A stretch of DNA of 19,534 nt. Source: DAXETY01 sp051155755 (lineage in GTDB: Bacteria > Desulfobacterota > Desulfobacteria > Desulfobacterales > SG8-13). The notes under the pieces are model-generated. The model searched no databases and was not told where the DNA came from. It saw only the letters and a list, made by a program, of their open reading frames with translations. Each line of letters opens with the position of its first letter. Position 1 is the stretch's first letter. The stretch spans positions 1-19,534 of the forward strand of contig DAXETY010000001.1 of the NCBI GenBank assembly GCA_051155755.1, given 5' to 3'. Shown one piece after another: positions 6,202 to 14,465 of this stretch. The position numbers were made by a program, and so were the translations under genes.

Positions 6202-9200
6202 ATGAATGCGACAGCACCCTCATTCGTCCACCTGCACGTTCACTCGCAATACAGCCTTCTGGACGGTGCCATCCGGATCGACGACCTGCTGAAACAGGCC
6301 GTCGCGTATGGAATGCCGGCGGTGGCCCTGACCGACCACGGCACCCTGTTCGGTGCGGTGGAATTTTACGCCAAAGCGGTCAAAGCCGGCATCAAGCCGA
6401 TCATCGGCTGTGAGTGTTACCTGGCCCCCCGGCGGCTGACCGACAAAACCCCCCGGGATCATCAGGGGGTGTGTCATTTGTTGCTGTTGGCCAAAAACAT
6501 CGAAGGCTACCGCAACCTGTGCCGATTGGCATCGGTGGCTCAGCTGGAGGGGTTTTACTATAAACCGCGCATCGACCGGCACATCCTGTCCGAACACAAA
6601 AACGGATTGATTGCGTTGAGCGCCTGTCTGCACGGAGAAATCCCCATGCTGATCAAGGCCAATCGAATCCAGGCCGCCGAAGAAGCCGCCCGGCGTTATG
6701 TCGCACTGTTCGGAGAGGGCAATTTCTATCTGGAAGTACAGAACAACGGTATCGAAGAGCAGATAGTGGTCAACGATGCCCTGCGTGAGATCAGCAGTCG
6801 GCTGTCCATCCCACTGGTGGCCAGCAACGACTGCCACTACCTGGACAAAAAAGACGTCCGTGCCCACGATGTGCTGCTTTGCATCCAGACCGGAAAAACC
6901 GTTCACGATGACGGAAGGATGAAATTCCGGACCGATCAACTGTATTTCAAATCACCACAGGAGATGACGGCCTATTTTCATGATTATCCCGGCGCGGTGG
7001 CGCATTCGTTGCAGATTGCCGAGCAGTGTGATCTGGAGCTCGATTTCAATTCCTACCACTTTCCGCATTTCGAAGCCCCTGCAGGCTATGATGAAGCCTC
7101 TTATTTCGACCGCAAAGTGCGTGAGGGATTTGCGCAGCGACTCGAGCTCATTCGCAAGCACAATCCCGACCTGGACGAAAAACCCTACCGCGAGCGCCTC
7201 GAGTACGAGATCGAGACGATCAAACGCATGGGGTTTCCCGGATACTTTTTGATCGTGGCCGATTTCATTCGATACGCCAAAGAGCATCAGATTCCGGTGG
7301 GACCGGGAAGAGGCTCGGCGGCAGGCAGCCTGGTGGCATATTCTCTGGGCATCACCGGACTGGACCCGCTGCAGTACGGTTTGATCTTCGAGCGCTTTCT
7401 GAATCCGGCCCGCAACAGCATGCCCGATATCGACGTGGATTTTTGCATCAACGGCCGGGAAGACGTCTTCAAGTATGTGGTCGAAAAATACGGCGGCGGC
7501 GACTATGTGGCCCAGATCATCACCTACGGAAAACTCAAAACCCGGGCGGTGATTCGAGACGTGGGCCGGGCCCTGGACATTCCGCTGCGCGATGTGGACG
7601 CCATTGCCAAAATGGTACCCGACAAACTCGGCATCGGCCTGGATGATGCGGTTGAACAGGAACCCCGGCTGAGACAGCTCATCGACGAGAAGCCCGAGGT
7701 GGCTGAATTGATCGATATTTGCCGGGTGCTGGAAGGCCTGCCCCGGCACGCCTCCACTCATGCCGCCGGGGTGGTGATTGCCGATCGGCCGCTGGTGGAC
7801 TACCTGCCGCTTTACCGGGGTAAAAAGGGCGAGGTGGTGACCCAGTATGACATGAAGGTCGTCGAAAAGATCGGGCTGGTGAAATTCGACTTTCTCGGGC
7901 TGCGCAACCTTACGGTGATCACCAACACGCTGGAGATGATCCAGCGCCAGGGCAAGACGCCCCCGGATTTGCAAAACCTGGCGCTGGACGATCCGGATAC
8001 CTATCGGCTGCTCTGTGCCGGCGACACCACCGGTGTTTTTCAGCTGGAAAGCTCCGGGATGAAAGATCTGCTGGTGCGACTGAAACCGGAGTGTTTTGAC
8101 GATATCATCGCCCTGGTTGCGCTGTATCGTCCCGGTCCGATGGAAAGCGGCATGATCGACGATTTCGTGGATCGGAAACACGGACGCAAATCGGTGGAAT
8201 ATTTCCATCCGGCTGTGGAACCGATTCTCAAGGAAACCTACGGGGTGATTGTCTACCAGGAGCAGGTCATGAAAATTGCCGCTGCCCTGGCCAATTATTC
8301 CATGGCCGAAGCTGACGAACTGCGCAAGGCCATGGGGAAAAAGATCAAAGAGTTGATGGCCCGCCATCGCGAGCGGTTTATTCGCGGCGGCGTCGAAAAC
8401 GACATCACCGAAGAAAAAGCCGCCTGGATATTCGATCTGATCGAAAAGTTCGGCGGTTACGGCTTCAACAAATCTCACAGTGCGGCCTATGCGCTGATTG
8501 CCTACCAGACGGCTTACCTGAAGGCGCACTTCCCGGTGGAATTCATGGCGGCGCTGCTGACCAGCGAAATGCACTCCACCGACGGCGTGGTGAAATTCAT
8601 CGCCGAATGCCGCAGTCACGACATATCCGTCCTGCCGCCGGACATCTATGAAAGCGAGAAAACCTTCACGGTGGACGGTGATTCGATCCGTTTTGGGTTG
8701 GTGGCGGTCAAGAACGTGGGTGAGGGCGCCATCGACGCCATAATCGAGGCCCGTCAGCTGCGGCGCTTCGGGACCCTGTTCGAATTCTGCGAGCAGGTCG
8801 ATCTGAAGCGGGTCAACAAGCGGGTCATCGAAAGCCTGATCAAATGCGGGGCGTTCGATGCCACCGGTGCCGCCCGCGCCCAGATGATGGCCAGCCTGGA
8901 AGAAGCCGTCGAATACGGCCAGCAAATCCAGAAAGAACAAAACGATCCCCAGATGGGACTTTTCGACGTCGGCGAAGGTCGGGTCCAGGCACCCATCAAC
9001 GTGCCCCAATTGCCCCAGGTGCCCGAATGGGATTCCCGGCAGCTGCTGGCGTTCGAAAAGGAGGCGCTCGGATTTTACATCTCCGGCCACCCGCTGACCG
9101 GATACGAATCCATCCTGGAGAAATTTACCAACGCCAATGCCGTCAGCGTCAAAGAATCGGCCGACGGTGCCATGGTCCGCATCGGCGGCATCGTCGCCCA

Positions 9201-9723
9201 GACCAAGACCATCAAAACCAAGAAGGGCGATCCCATGGCTTTCGTCACGGTCGAAGACATGCACGGTGCGATCGAAGCGGTTGTCTTTTCCCGTATTTTT
9301 GCGACTGCCGCGGAGTTGCTTTTCGAGGACAATCCGATTCTGGTCCAGGGAAGGCTTCAGAAGGATGAACAATCGGTGAAGGTGATCGCCGAGTCCATCA
9401 TACCCGTGGAAAAGGCCGAGGAGTACTGGACGGCGAGCATCCACCTGCATGTTGATGTGGCGCGTACCGACCGGCAGTTGCTGGTCCGCCTGGAGGAAAC
9501 ACTGGGCCGCCACCCCGGCACCTGTCGCGCCTTCCTGCACCTGCGACATCCGGAAGGGACCGACACCATCATTGCGCTGCCGGAGAGTGCCCGGCTGCAG
9601 GCGGGCAGCGCCCTTTCACGGGACATTAACGGCCTGTTGGGCTACAGTGCCGTTGAAACGGTTTGCGGCACGGCTTGCTCGGTCGAAAACAACGGCGGCC
9701 CAAACGGCCGCTCCTATCGGTAA
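6202..9723 (+). CDS. dnaE: DNA polymerase III alpha subunit
   Basis: Catalytic subunit of the replicative polymerase. At 1173 residues it is close to E. coli DnaE (1160). The N-terminal PHP domain starts VHLHVHSQYSLLDG (9-22) and keeps likely metal ligands H12, H14, D21, H46, E71, H92, C142, D210 and H212. The palm contains GPGRGSAAGSLVAYSLGIT (367-385), PDIDVDF (408-414, catalytic D411 and D413) and KFDFLGLRNL with D563. The fingers carry YRPGPMESGMIDDFVDRKHG. QMGLF (917-921) fits the internal beta-clamp binding motif, and an OB-fold follows at about 990-1070. There is no 3'-5' exonuclease insertion, so it is not PolC. GGTGA at 6193-6197 precedes ATG 6202. A GC hairpin lies within the last codons, whose protein tail (NNGGPNGRSYR) looks non-conserved. 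Confidence 0.97.
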   Translation: MNATAPSFVHLHVHSQYSLLDGAIRIDDLLKQAVAYGMPAVALTDHGTLFGAVEFYAKAVKAGIKPIIGCECYLAPRRLTDKTPRDHQGVCHLLLLAKNIEGYRNLCRLASVAQLEGFYYKPRIDRHILSEHKNGLIALSACLHGEIPMLIKANRIQAAEEAARRYVALFGEGNFYLEVQNNGIEEQIVVNDALREISSRLSIPLVASNDCHYLDKKDVRAHDVLLCIQTGKTVHDDGRMKFRTDQLYFKSPQEMTAYFHDYPGAVAHSLQIAEQCDLELDFNSYHFPHFEAPAGYDEASYFDRKVREGFAQRLELIRKHNPDLDEKPYRERLEYEIETIKRMGFPGYFLIVADFIRYAKEHQIPVGPGRGSAAGSLVAYSLGITGLDPLQYGLIFERFLNPARNSMPDIDVDFCINGREDVFKYVVEKYGGGDYVAQIITYGKLKTRAVIRDVGRALDIPLRDVDAIAKMVPDKLGIGLDDAVEQEPRLRQLIDEKPEVAELIDICRVLEGLPRHASTHAAGVVIADRPLVDYLPLYRGKKGEVVTQYDMKVVEKIGLVKFDFLGLRNLTVITNTLEMIQRQGKTPPDLQNLALDDPDTYRLLCAGDTTGVFQLESSGMKDLLVRLKPECFDDIIALVALYRPGPMESGMIDDFVDRKHGRKSVEYFHPAVEPILKETYGVIVYQEQVMKIAAALANYSMAEADELRKAMGKKIKELMARHRERFIRGGVENDITEEKAAWIFDLIEKFGGYGFNKSHSAAYALIAYQTAYLKAHFPVEFMAALLTSEMHSTDGVVKFIAECRSHDISVLPPDIYESEKTFTVDGDSIRFGLVAVKNVGEGAIDAIIEARQLRRFGTLFEFCEQVDLKRVNKRVIESLIKCGAFDATGAARAQMMASLEEAVEYGQQIQKEQNDPQMGLFDVGEGRVQAPINVPQLPQVPEWDSRQLLAFEKEALGFYISGHPLTGYESILEKFTNANAVSVKESADGAMVRIGGIVAQTKTIKTKKGDPMAFVTVEDMHGAIEAVVFSRIFATAAELLFEDNPILVQGRLQKDEQSVKVIAESIIPVEKAEEYWTASIHLHVDVARTDRQLLVRLEETLGRHPGTCRAFLHLRHPEGTDTIIALPESARLQAGSALSRDINGLLGYSAVETVCGTACSVENNGGPNGRSYR
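9695..9711. other. Hairpin in the last codons of dnaE
   Basis: GCGGCC-CAAAC-GGCCGC is a perfect 6-bp stem ending 12 bp before the dnaE stop. No T-run follows. It may be a processing or stabilising structure at the transcript end, or simply GC-rich coding sequence. Confidence 0.35.
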
Positions 9724-9812
9724 CCCCGGGCGCGCTCGATATTTTCAATGCGCTTTCGCAAGTGCATGCCGAAAAGTCCGGTTTGAGAGAGCCGCAGGAG
9801 CGGCAGTCAACA

Positions 9813-9830
9813 GAAGCACGTTTGTGCTTC
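9813..9830. terminator. Possible bidirectional terminator hairpin between dnaE and the convergent lipoprotein gene
   Basis: GAAGCAC-GTTT-GTGCTTC is a perfect 7-bp stem with a 4-base loop, midway in the 145-bp gap between convergent genes. A second hairpin, GCCGC-AGGA-GCGGC (9791-9804), precedes it. No T-tract follows on either strand, so intrinsic termination is uncertain. Confidence 0.35.
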
Positions 9831-9868
9831 GATGTTGAACTTGCAACAGCACCCGGTTTGGGCAAGAA

Positions 9869-10156
9869 TCAATACCCCAGGCCGAAATCGCCCGCCCGTC
9901 CATAAGCGTCGACCATGCCCTCGCGCAGCCGGACATAGTAATCGTCGCTAAACAACCAGCCGCTGTTCAGGCGGTAGCGAAGATAGACGGTGTCCGGGGT
10001 CGCACTGGTGCTGTCGGGAGGACCGATGGCATCGACCACCTGGGATTCAGTCATGCCGATCTGTACCTGATTCATTTTTTTGGCGTTTCCGGCGCAGCCA
10101 ACACCCATGGCCAGAACGGCCGCCAGCAGTATCGAAGCCACCATCCAACGCTTCAT
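9869..10156 (-). CDS. Small BamE/SmpA-like lipoprotein
   Basis: A 95-residue protein with an N-terminal signal (MKRWMVASILLAAVLAMGVGC) and a short domain of the SmpA/OmlA (BamE-like) type. The diagnostic segment is QIGMTESQVVDAIGPPDS, the 'G-M-(T)-x-x-(Q/E)-V-x-x-x-x-G-x-P' motif, followed by a beta-rich DTVYLRYRLNSGWLFSDDYYVRL. In Gram-negatives such lipoproteins often sit at the outer membrane, and BamE itself stabilises the BAM complex. The lipobox is imperfect: VGC has a Gly rather than Leu at -3. Two ATGs are possible, 10157-10159 and 10154-10156; GGAGG at 10163-10167 is better spaced (6 nt) for the second. It is convergent with dnaE and divergent from the PA14 lipoprotein gene. The family is multi-copy in many genomes, so equating it with BamE itself would be unsafe. 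Confidence 0.75.
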   Translation of the reverse strand: MKRWMVASILLAAVLAMGVGCAGNAKKMNQVQIGMTESQVVDAIGPPDSTSATPDTVYLRYRLNSGWLFSDDYYVRLREGMVDAYGRAGDFGLGY

Positions 10157-10198
10157 CATCAGCCTCCACGGTTATGTAATCATTTTTCCTGAAAGGAG

Positions 10199-10216
10199 CC
10201 TCGGCAATCGCGCAAT
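10199..10216 (+). repeat. Flanking direct repeat, left copy
   Basis: CCTCGGCAATCGCGCAAT matches 11129-11146 at 17 of 18 bases. The pair brackets the PA14 lipoprotein gene and its promoter region, 930 bp apart, in the same orientation. Confidence 0.6.
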
Positions 10217-10407
10217 GAAGATTATAGATAGCCTTATTTGACATCCTTAGCAAGAGCCGAAATCGCCGATCCAACTGCAGGTGCCGTCAGGCCGGCCGAA
10301 TCCGGCGTTGACAGTAAATTTGACATGATTGGAAGGAAATCAATCGACTTTTCCCTCGACAGTTGATCATCCCGAATTAGATTCAATCATATTCAAAGGA
10401 GGTCGCA

Positions 10408-11109
10408 ATGCAGACAATCAAGCCCCAGATGATAAGGTTCACGGCGATTTTGGCATTTCTGGCGTTTCTGATCGGCTGCACCGGCAGCCCCTCCGTGGCG
10501 GATCCTCCAGCGGAACCGGCACCAGGGCCCGATCGCAGCGCGCTCGCTCGATCTCCGCTGCGTTTTAACGACCTGGATCCGGTGCAGCCGCCACCCCGCA
10601 AGGATTCGCTGGAACCCGGGTTGGCGGTAATCTATCATCATCACTACTTTGCCCGCAGTCTGGATCCGCTCACGGGCGGCTACGTTCAAGATAAACCGGG
10701 AACTTTCGGCGATCCGGTTTTGTCACTGAACCATCAGTTCGGCAGAAACGAAGTGTTCGACAGCGGCACCAATCGGGGCGTCGGGGTGCGGATGCAGGGC
10801 TTGCTGAAATTTCCGCGGGCGGGGGAATACACTTTTCGTGCCGTGTCCAACGACGGTTTGCGCATTTATATCGACAACACAAGAATCATCGACGACCCCA
10901 GCCAGCACTCGGATCGCTTTGCGGTGCCGGCCGTGGTTACCATTGACCAGCCGGGTTGGTATTCCTTCCGGCTGGAGTACTTTCAACGCAAAGGCACCGC
11001 CGCCCTGCAGCTTTTCTGGCGCACGCCGGACACGGAAAATTTCATACCCGTGCCCCCTGAGGCACTGGCGCATCGGGCCGAGGATCAAAAAGCCCTGCCA
11101 ATCGAATGA
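10408..11109 (+). CDS. PA14-domain lipoprotein
   Basis: A 233-residue predicted outer-membrane lipoprotein. Residues 9-23 form a hydrophobic signal ending in a good lipobox, FLIG-C24, with Thr at +2, compatible with outer-membrane sorting. A proline- and alanine-rich linker (about 27-68) leads into a PA14 domain at about 70-222. Its markers are LAVIYHHHYF, GVRMQGLLKFPRAGEYTF, the SNDG turn (147-150) with IYIDN, and the closing TAALQLFWRTPDTENFIPVP. PA14 domains are beta-barrel modules usually binding carbohydrate or forming surface adhesins; the ligand here is unknown. AAAGGAGG (10395-10402) gives an excellent ribosome binding site. Two TTGACA hexamers (10308-10313 and 10320-10325) lie upstream but lack a good -10. 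The gene stands alone, bracketed by an 18-bp direct repeat. Confidence 0.85.
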   Translation: MQTIKPQMIRFTAILAFLAFLIGCTGSPSVADPPAEPAPGPDRSALARSPLRFNDLDPVQPPPRKDSLEPGLAVIYHHHYFARSLDPLTGGYVQDKPGTFGDPVLSLNHQFGRNEVFDSGTNRGVGVRMQGLLKFPRAGEYTFRAVSNDGLRIYIDNTRIIDDPSQHSDRFAVPAVVTIDQPGWYSFRLEYFQRKGTAALQLFWRTPDTENFIPVPPEALAHRAEDQKALPIE

Positions 11110-11128
11110 CAGCCTGTATCTGCGGCAA

Positions 11129-11146
11129 CCTCGACAATCGCGCAAT
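11129..11146 (+). repeat. Flanking direct repeat, right copy
   Basis: CCTCGACAATCGCGCAAT differs from 10199-10216 by one base. It lies 19 bp after the PA14 lipoprotein stop, in the short gap before the convergent metallo-hydrolase gene. Confidence 0.6.
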
Positions 11147-11171
11147 TCAGGTGATACCCAAATTCATGACT

Positions 11172-12197
11172 TCAGGTTACCGCGCCTCCGATTGTCGAAC
11201 GGGTTTCGCGAAAGGCCCGCTGGGCCTCTTCCCGCAGCAAGTGACCCTGATCGCTGTAACGGGGTGAAAAATGAAACGGCGTCATCTGCTTTACGCCGGC
11301 CTGGGCGGCCAGTTTCCCGGCCAGCGCTGCTGTCAGGTGGTGTTTCTGCCGGGCCGTGCCGCGGTCGGAATCAAGAAACGGTGCTTCCACAAAAAGGTGG
11401 TCCGATCCGGAGATGAATTCGATGATTTTTCGACGATTTTCCGGAGACGGTCCGACGTCGGTGATATAACAAATTTTCTGCCCAGGTGAAATGAGCACCA
11501 GCTCATCCGCCAATGTTCCCAGCGGCAAGGGGTATGGAGAGCGGCCGTCGGAAGGATGGACTTCGATGGGAAAGCCTCGATGTTTTTCGCTGTAAATGGC
11601 TTCTTTAAGCACCTGCAGCCAGGACCCCGGCTCCAGACCCAGGGCTTGGAGACGGTCTTTGCGGATATTGACGTGAAATCGTTCGTTCAGACAGTAACCC
11701 AGGCAGGGGATGCCGTGATCGAGGATGATCGCGGATACGTTCAGTGAAGGCTCTTCCAGCAACACGGAGCAAAACGACCGGTTCGCGGCGGATTCGGCTC
11801 TGAAGCGGTTATCGCAGCGATATCGACGGCGAAGCATTTGGTCGCCGCGAACTTCGGTGACCTCCAGAATCAGACTTTCCGAATAATTCTCCACCAGGTT
11901 CCAGGTATATCCGGCCAGCTTGCCCTCGACGTTTTGTAAAAATCCCTGTGGACCGTACAGCTGCAATGTTTTGGGGCGGCCCATAAGCAATCGCAGCAAG
12001 GTGTCGAATCCGATGAAGTGATCCATGTGCATGTGCGTCACGAACACATGGCTGACTTTCAACAGATCTCGATTCGTCAGCCCGGACAAATCGCCCAGGT
12101 CGAACAAAATCGCCCGGTTCTGATAGACAAAAGGGATATACAGTCCCGGATCTTCGAAGGGACCGTTGATCAGGCGGGGACTGAAGGTCGGACGCAT
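11172..12197 (-). CDS. RNase Z-like metallo-beta-lactamase-fold hydrolase
   Basis: A 341-residue cytoplasmic protein of the MBL fold. VFVTHMHMDHFIGFDTLLRL holds the H-x-H-x-D-H metal motif (55-60). Further likely ligands are His161 in LDHGIPCLGYCLN, Asp247 in YITDVG, and His309 in FHFSPRYSD (308-316), which is close to the closing motif of RNase Z (tRNA 3' processing endonuclease). HLFVEAPFLDSDRGTARQKHHLTA also follows RNase Z wording. It differs by HMHMDH instead of the classical HLHGDH, an inserted mid-region (about 115-150 and 178-225), and no recognisable long flexible-arm GP motif. Whether it cleaves pre-tRNA or another phosphodiester is open. Its ATG overlaps the upstream gene's stop by one base (TGATG), implying translational coupling. 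Confidence 0.78.
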   Translation of the reverse strand: MRPTFSPRLINGPFEDPGLYIPFVYQNRAILFDLGDLSGLTNRDLLKVSHVFVTHMHMDHFIGFDTLLRLLMGRPKTLQLYGPQGFLQNVEGKLAGYTWNLVENYSESLILEVTEVRGDQMLRRRYRCDNRFRAESAANRSFCSVLLEEPSLNVSAIILDHGIPCLGYCLNERFHVNIRKDRLQALGLEPGSWLQVLKEAIYSEKHRGFPIEVHPSDGRSPYPLPLGTLADELVLISPGQKICYITDVGPSPENRRKIIEFISGSDHLFVEAPFLDSDRGTARQKHHLTAALAGKLAAQAGVKQMTPFHFSPRYSDQGHLLREEAQRAFRETRSTIGGAVT

Positions 12198-12616
12198 CAG
12201 GGCAGATACTTTTTTACCTGGCGATTGATGCAGAAATAGATTTCTTCGTCGGATCCGTAAATGTCAACCACGTCTTTGTGATGAATCAATTGTTCAACCA
12301 CAAATGCCGTCAGGTAAAGGCTGACCACATGGGGCTGCGGTACCAGGGAACGCAAGGGGGCCACGGCATAATCGATGTCGAAGTCTTCGGCGCGGCTCAG
12401 TTTTTCGAGACAGCGATGAATCTGCTCTTCCAGACTGCGCTTGCTGTTGGTTTCCACGAGCTTTTCTTCCACCAACTTCATTGAGATGGCATTGGACATG
12501 GGTTCGATACAGTCCCGAATCCCCTGCAGGGCCATTCGCCGGGCATGTTCTTTGGAAGATTCAATTTTCGATATGATGGATGATTCTCGGGTGCTCGGCC
12601 GGAATACTTTTGCCAT
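12197..12616 (-). CDS. Hypothetical protein, translationally coupled to the RNase Z-like gene
   Basis: I do not recognise this 139-residue protein. It has no signal peptide or membrane segment and appears mainly helical, with a charged N-terminus (STRESSIISKIESSKEHARRMALQGIRDC), a middle rich in Glu and Lys, and a C-terminal segment VSLYLTAFVVEQLIHHKDVVDIYGSDEEIYFCINRQVKKYLP that could be a small winged or DUF-like fold. Three Cys are scattered without a metal-binding pattern. Its start is well supported by GGAGGTG (12627-12621 on the minus strand), and a promoter candidate lies just upstream. The stop overlaps the start of the downstream metallo-hydrolase, so the two are expected to be made together and may act together. 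Confidence 0.8.
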   Translation of the reverse strand: MAKVFRPSTRESSIISKIESSKEHARRMALQGIRDCIEPMSNAISMKLVEEKLVETNSKRSLEEQIHRCLEKLSRAEDFDIDYAVAPLRSLVPQPHVVSLYLTAFVVEQLIHHKDVVDIYGSDEEIYFCINRQVKKYLP

Positions 12617-12645
12617 AACTCACCTCCCCGCCGGTATCACAGCGT

Positions 12646-12655
12646 TAAGCGCTTA
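12646..12655. other. 10-bp palindrome just downstream of the promoter candidate
   Basis: TAAGCGCTTA is a perfect palindrome placed roughly at +6 to +15 relative to the predicted start from the 12668-12696 promoter, before the ribosome binding site. The position suits an operator, but the sequence is short enough to occur by chance. Confidence 0.25.
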
Positions 12656-12667
12656 CGATTATTTGAC

Positions 12668-12696
12668 ATAATAAAAACTACCCGAACGAATTGCAA
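12668..12696 (-). promoter_or_regulatory. Sigma-70-type promoter candidate for the hypothetical / RNase Z-like pair
   Basis: Read on the minus strand, TTGCAA (12696-12691) and TATTAT (12673-12668) are separated by 17 bp. The -35 matches the consensus at 4 of 6 positions and the -10 at 5 of 6. It lies 52 bp upstream of ATG 12616, in the 127-bp gap after recJ. Confidence 0.55.
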
Positions 12697-12743
12697 GAAG
12701 AAAAACAGATTCCGTTTCTTCTATTTTTGAAAACTTTAAACGC

Positions 12744-14465
12744 TCAGCCTTGATCCACGATAATCAGCTGCGGCGTCCGCCGGCCGTTCCAATGATTCCA
12801 TTGCAGGTGATAGGCGACTCGTTCCAGAGTTGCCGGCAATGATCGCCCGGGGTCGACATTGAACTGAACGGCCTGCATCCGCGGCGCATGCCGGCCGCCG
12901 GACTGCTGAAGAATCATCCGGCGATGGTGTTCGCCGATGATTTTGTTCTCCAGGACGTTGACGTTGTGGGCGGCGAACAGCGGCTGTGGATTGGCACTGC
13001 CGAAAGGTTCCAGCATATCGATCTCATTGAGCAGCGTTTCGTTGATCTGTTCGAAATCGAGACGGTAGTCGATCTGGATCTCCGGTTCGAACTTTTTCCC
13101 GCCGGAGAGCTGTCGGATGCAGATTTCAAACGCCTTCCGGAACGATTCGATCCGGTCGGGGCGAATTCGCAGTCCGGCTGCCATCGCATGTCCGCCGAAT
13201 GCTTCCAGCAACTGCGAACATTGGGAAAGCCCGCCATGCAGATCGATTCCAGCCACACTGCGGGCCGATCCCTTGCCTTCACCGCTGCCGGTGGCAATCA
13301 TCACCACCGGTTTCCCATAGCGCTCCACCAGCCGGGAGGCGACAATTCCCAAGACGCCCTCATGCCAGTCGGCCCGGTCGAAGACCAGGCTTTGGTTGTT
13401 CAATACGTCGGGGTTTTCCCGCAGGAACTTGCGAACCGCGTTCATCATGTCGGTTTCAATTTGCCGGCGCTGTCGGTTGAGCTGATCGAGCGTGTCGGCA
13501 AGGCGCAGGGCACCGGAGACTTCAGCGGCGGTAAGCAGCTGCAGGGCCAGATCGGCGTGTTGCATGCGGCCGGCGGCGTTCAGCCGAGGCGCAAGTTTGA
13601 AGGCCAGGTCACCGGCTCCGGTTGTGGACGGGGCGATGGCACAGCGCTGAAGCAGGGCGGAAAGGCCGGGTCTGGATTGACCGTGACGGAGGATATCCAG
13701 ACCGGTTTTGACGTAGACCCGGTTTTCCCGGATCAGCGGCACCGCGTCGGCTACCGTGCCCAATGCGACGAGGTCGCAGTAGTTTTTCAGGTTCGGCTGA
13801 TGGTGACGTTGCCAGAAGCCGCGCTCCCGCAACGCCTTGCGCAGGCCGATCACAAGGGCCATGGCCACGCCGACGCCGGCCAGGTGCTCGAAATCAGCAC
13901 TGCAATCGGCGCGTTTTGGATTCACCACCGCGACGGCATCGGGGGGCGGTGATTCGATGTCATGATGATCGGTTACGACCACATCGATTCCGGCGGAAAC
14001 GGCCTTGCGGATCGCTGCGTTGCTCGAAGAGCCGTTGTCGACGGTATCAACCAGCCTGGCGCCGCGGGCGGCGGCCACCGCTTCCACGTGTTGTTCCTGA
14101 AAACCGTAGCCTTCTTGAAGCCTGTGGGGAATATAACTCGAAACCCGGGCGCCGATACTTTGCAGGAAATGTTCCAGTACGGCCGTGGCCGTAATTCCGT
14201 CCACATCGTAGTCACCGAAAATGAGAATGTTTTGCCCCCGGTCGACAGCGGCAACGATGCGTTCAATGGCCCGGGGGAGATCGCAGAGGTCCAGGGGGGA
14301 GCGAAGCTGGTGCAGCGACGGCTGCAAAAATTCTTGAGCCGCCTCGATGGTATCCAGGTTCCGATTGGCCAGCAGTGTCGCCGTGACCGCTGTAAAGGAA
14401 AAGGTCTTGCGGAAGTGATCGACCCGTTCCGGATCGGGTTTTCGATATTGCCAGCGTTTTTTCAT
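12744..14465 (-). CDS. recJ: Single-stranded-DNA-specific exonuclease RecJ
   Basis: A 5'-3' ssDNA exonuclease in RecF-pathway recombination, mismatch repair and base excision. The 573-residue protein is close to E. coli RecJ (577). The DHH core shows GDYDVDGITATA (84-95), DTVDNGSSSNAAIRKA (140-155) and VVVTDHHDI (162-170), all metal-binding DHH-family motifs. The DHHA1 part shows DWHEGVLGIVASRL (366-379), GSARSVAGIDLH (399-410) and GGHAMAAGLRI (424-434), and a C-terminal OB-like region follows. I chose ATG 14463-14465 (MKKRWQYRKPDPERV) because it starts at the usual RecJ N-terminus; the longer frame to 14633 adds unrelated residues and would overlap the divergent upstream gene region. No strong Shine-Dalgarno is visible. 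A 127-bp gap separates it from the downstream pair, which has its own promoter candidate. Confidence 0.95.
   Translation of the reverse strand: MKKRWQYRKPDPERVDHFRKTFSFTAVTATLLANRNLDTIEAAQEFLQPSLHQLRSPLDLCDLPRAIERIVAAVDRGQNILIFGDYDVDGITATAVLEHFLQSIGARVSSYIPHRLQEGYGFQEQHVEAVAAARGARLVDTVDNGSSSNAAIRKAVSAGIDVVVTDHHDIESPPPDAVAVVNPKRADCSADFEHLAGVGVAMALVIGLRKALRERGFWQRHHQPNLKNYCDLVALGTVADAVPLIRENRVYVKTGLDILRHGQSRPGLSALLQRCAIAPSTTGAGDLAFKLAPRLNAAGRMQHADLALQLLTAAEVSGALRLADTLDQLNRQRRQIETDMMNAVRKFLRENPDVLNNQSLVFDRADWHEGVLGIVASRLVERYGKPVVMIATGSGEGKGSARSVAGIDLHGGLSQCSQLLEAFGGHAMAAGLRIRPDRIESFRKAFEICIRQLSGGKKFEPEIQIDYRLDFEQINETLLNEIDMLEPFGSANPQPLFAAHNVNVLENKIIGEHHRRMILQQSGGRHAPRMQAVQFNVDPGRSLPATLERVAYHLQWNHWNGRRTPQLIIVDQG

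Noticed and set aside
6952..9549. 865-codon open frame on the minus strand opposite dnaE
   Set aside because: It lies wholly opposite a strongly supported dnaE, its protein is His/Gln/Phe-rich without family motifs, and such antisense frames are common in GC-rich genes.
10308..10348. Tandem TTGACA hexamers as promoters for the PA14 lipoprotein gene
   Set aside because: The -35 boxes are perfect but no acceptable -10 lies 16-18 bp downstream of either, so a promoter is not claimed.
12888..13952. 354-codon plus-strand open frame opposite recJ
   Set aside because: RecJ motifs are clear on the minus strand; the opposite frame is low-information and has no ribosome binding site or family resemblance.
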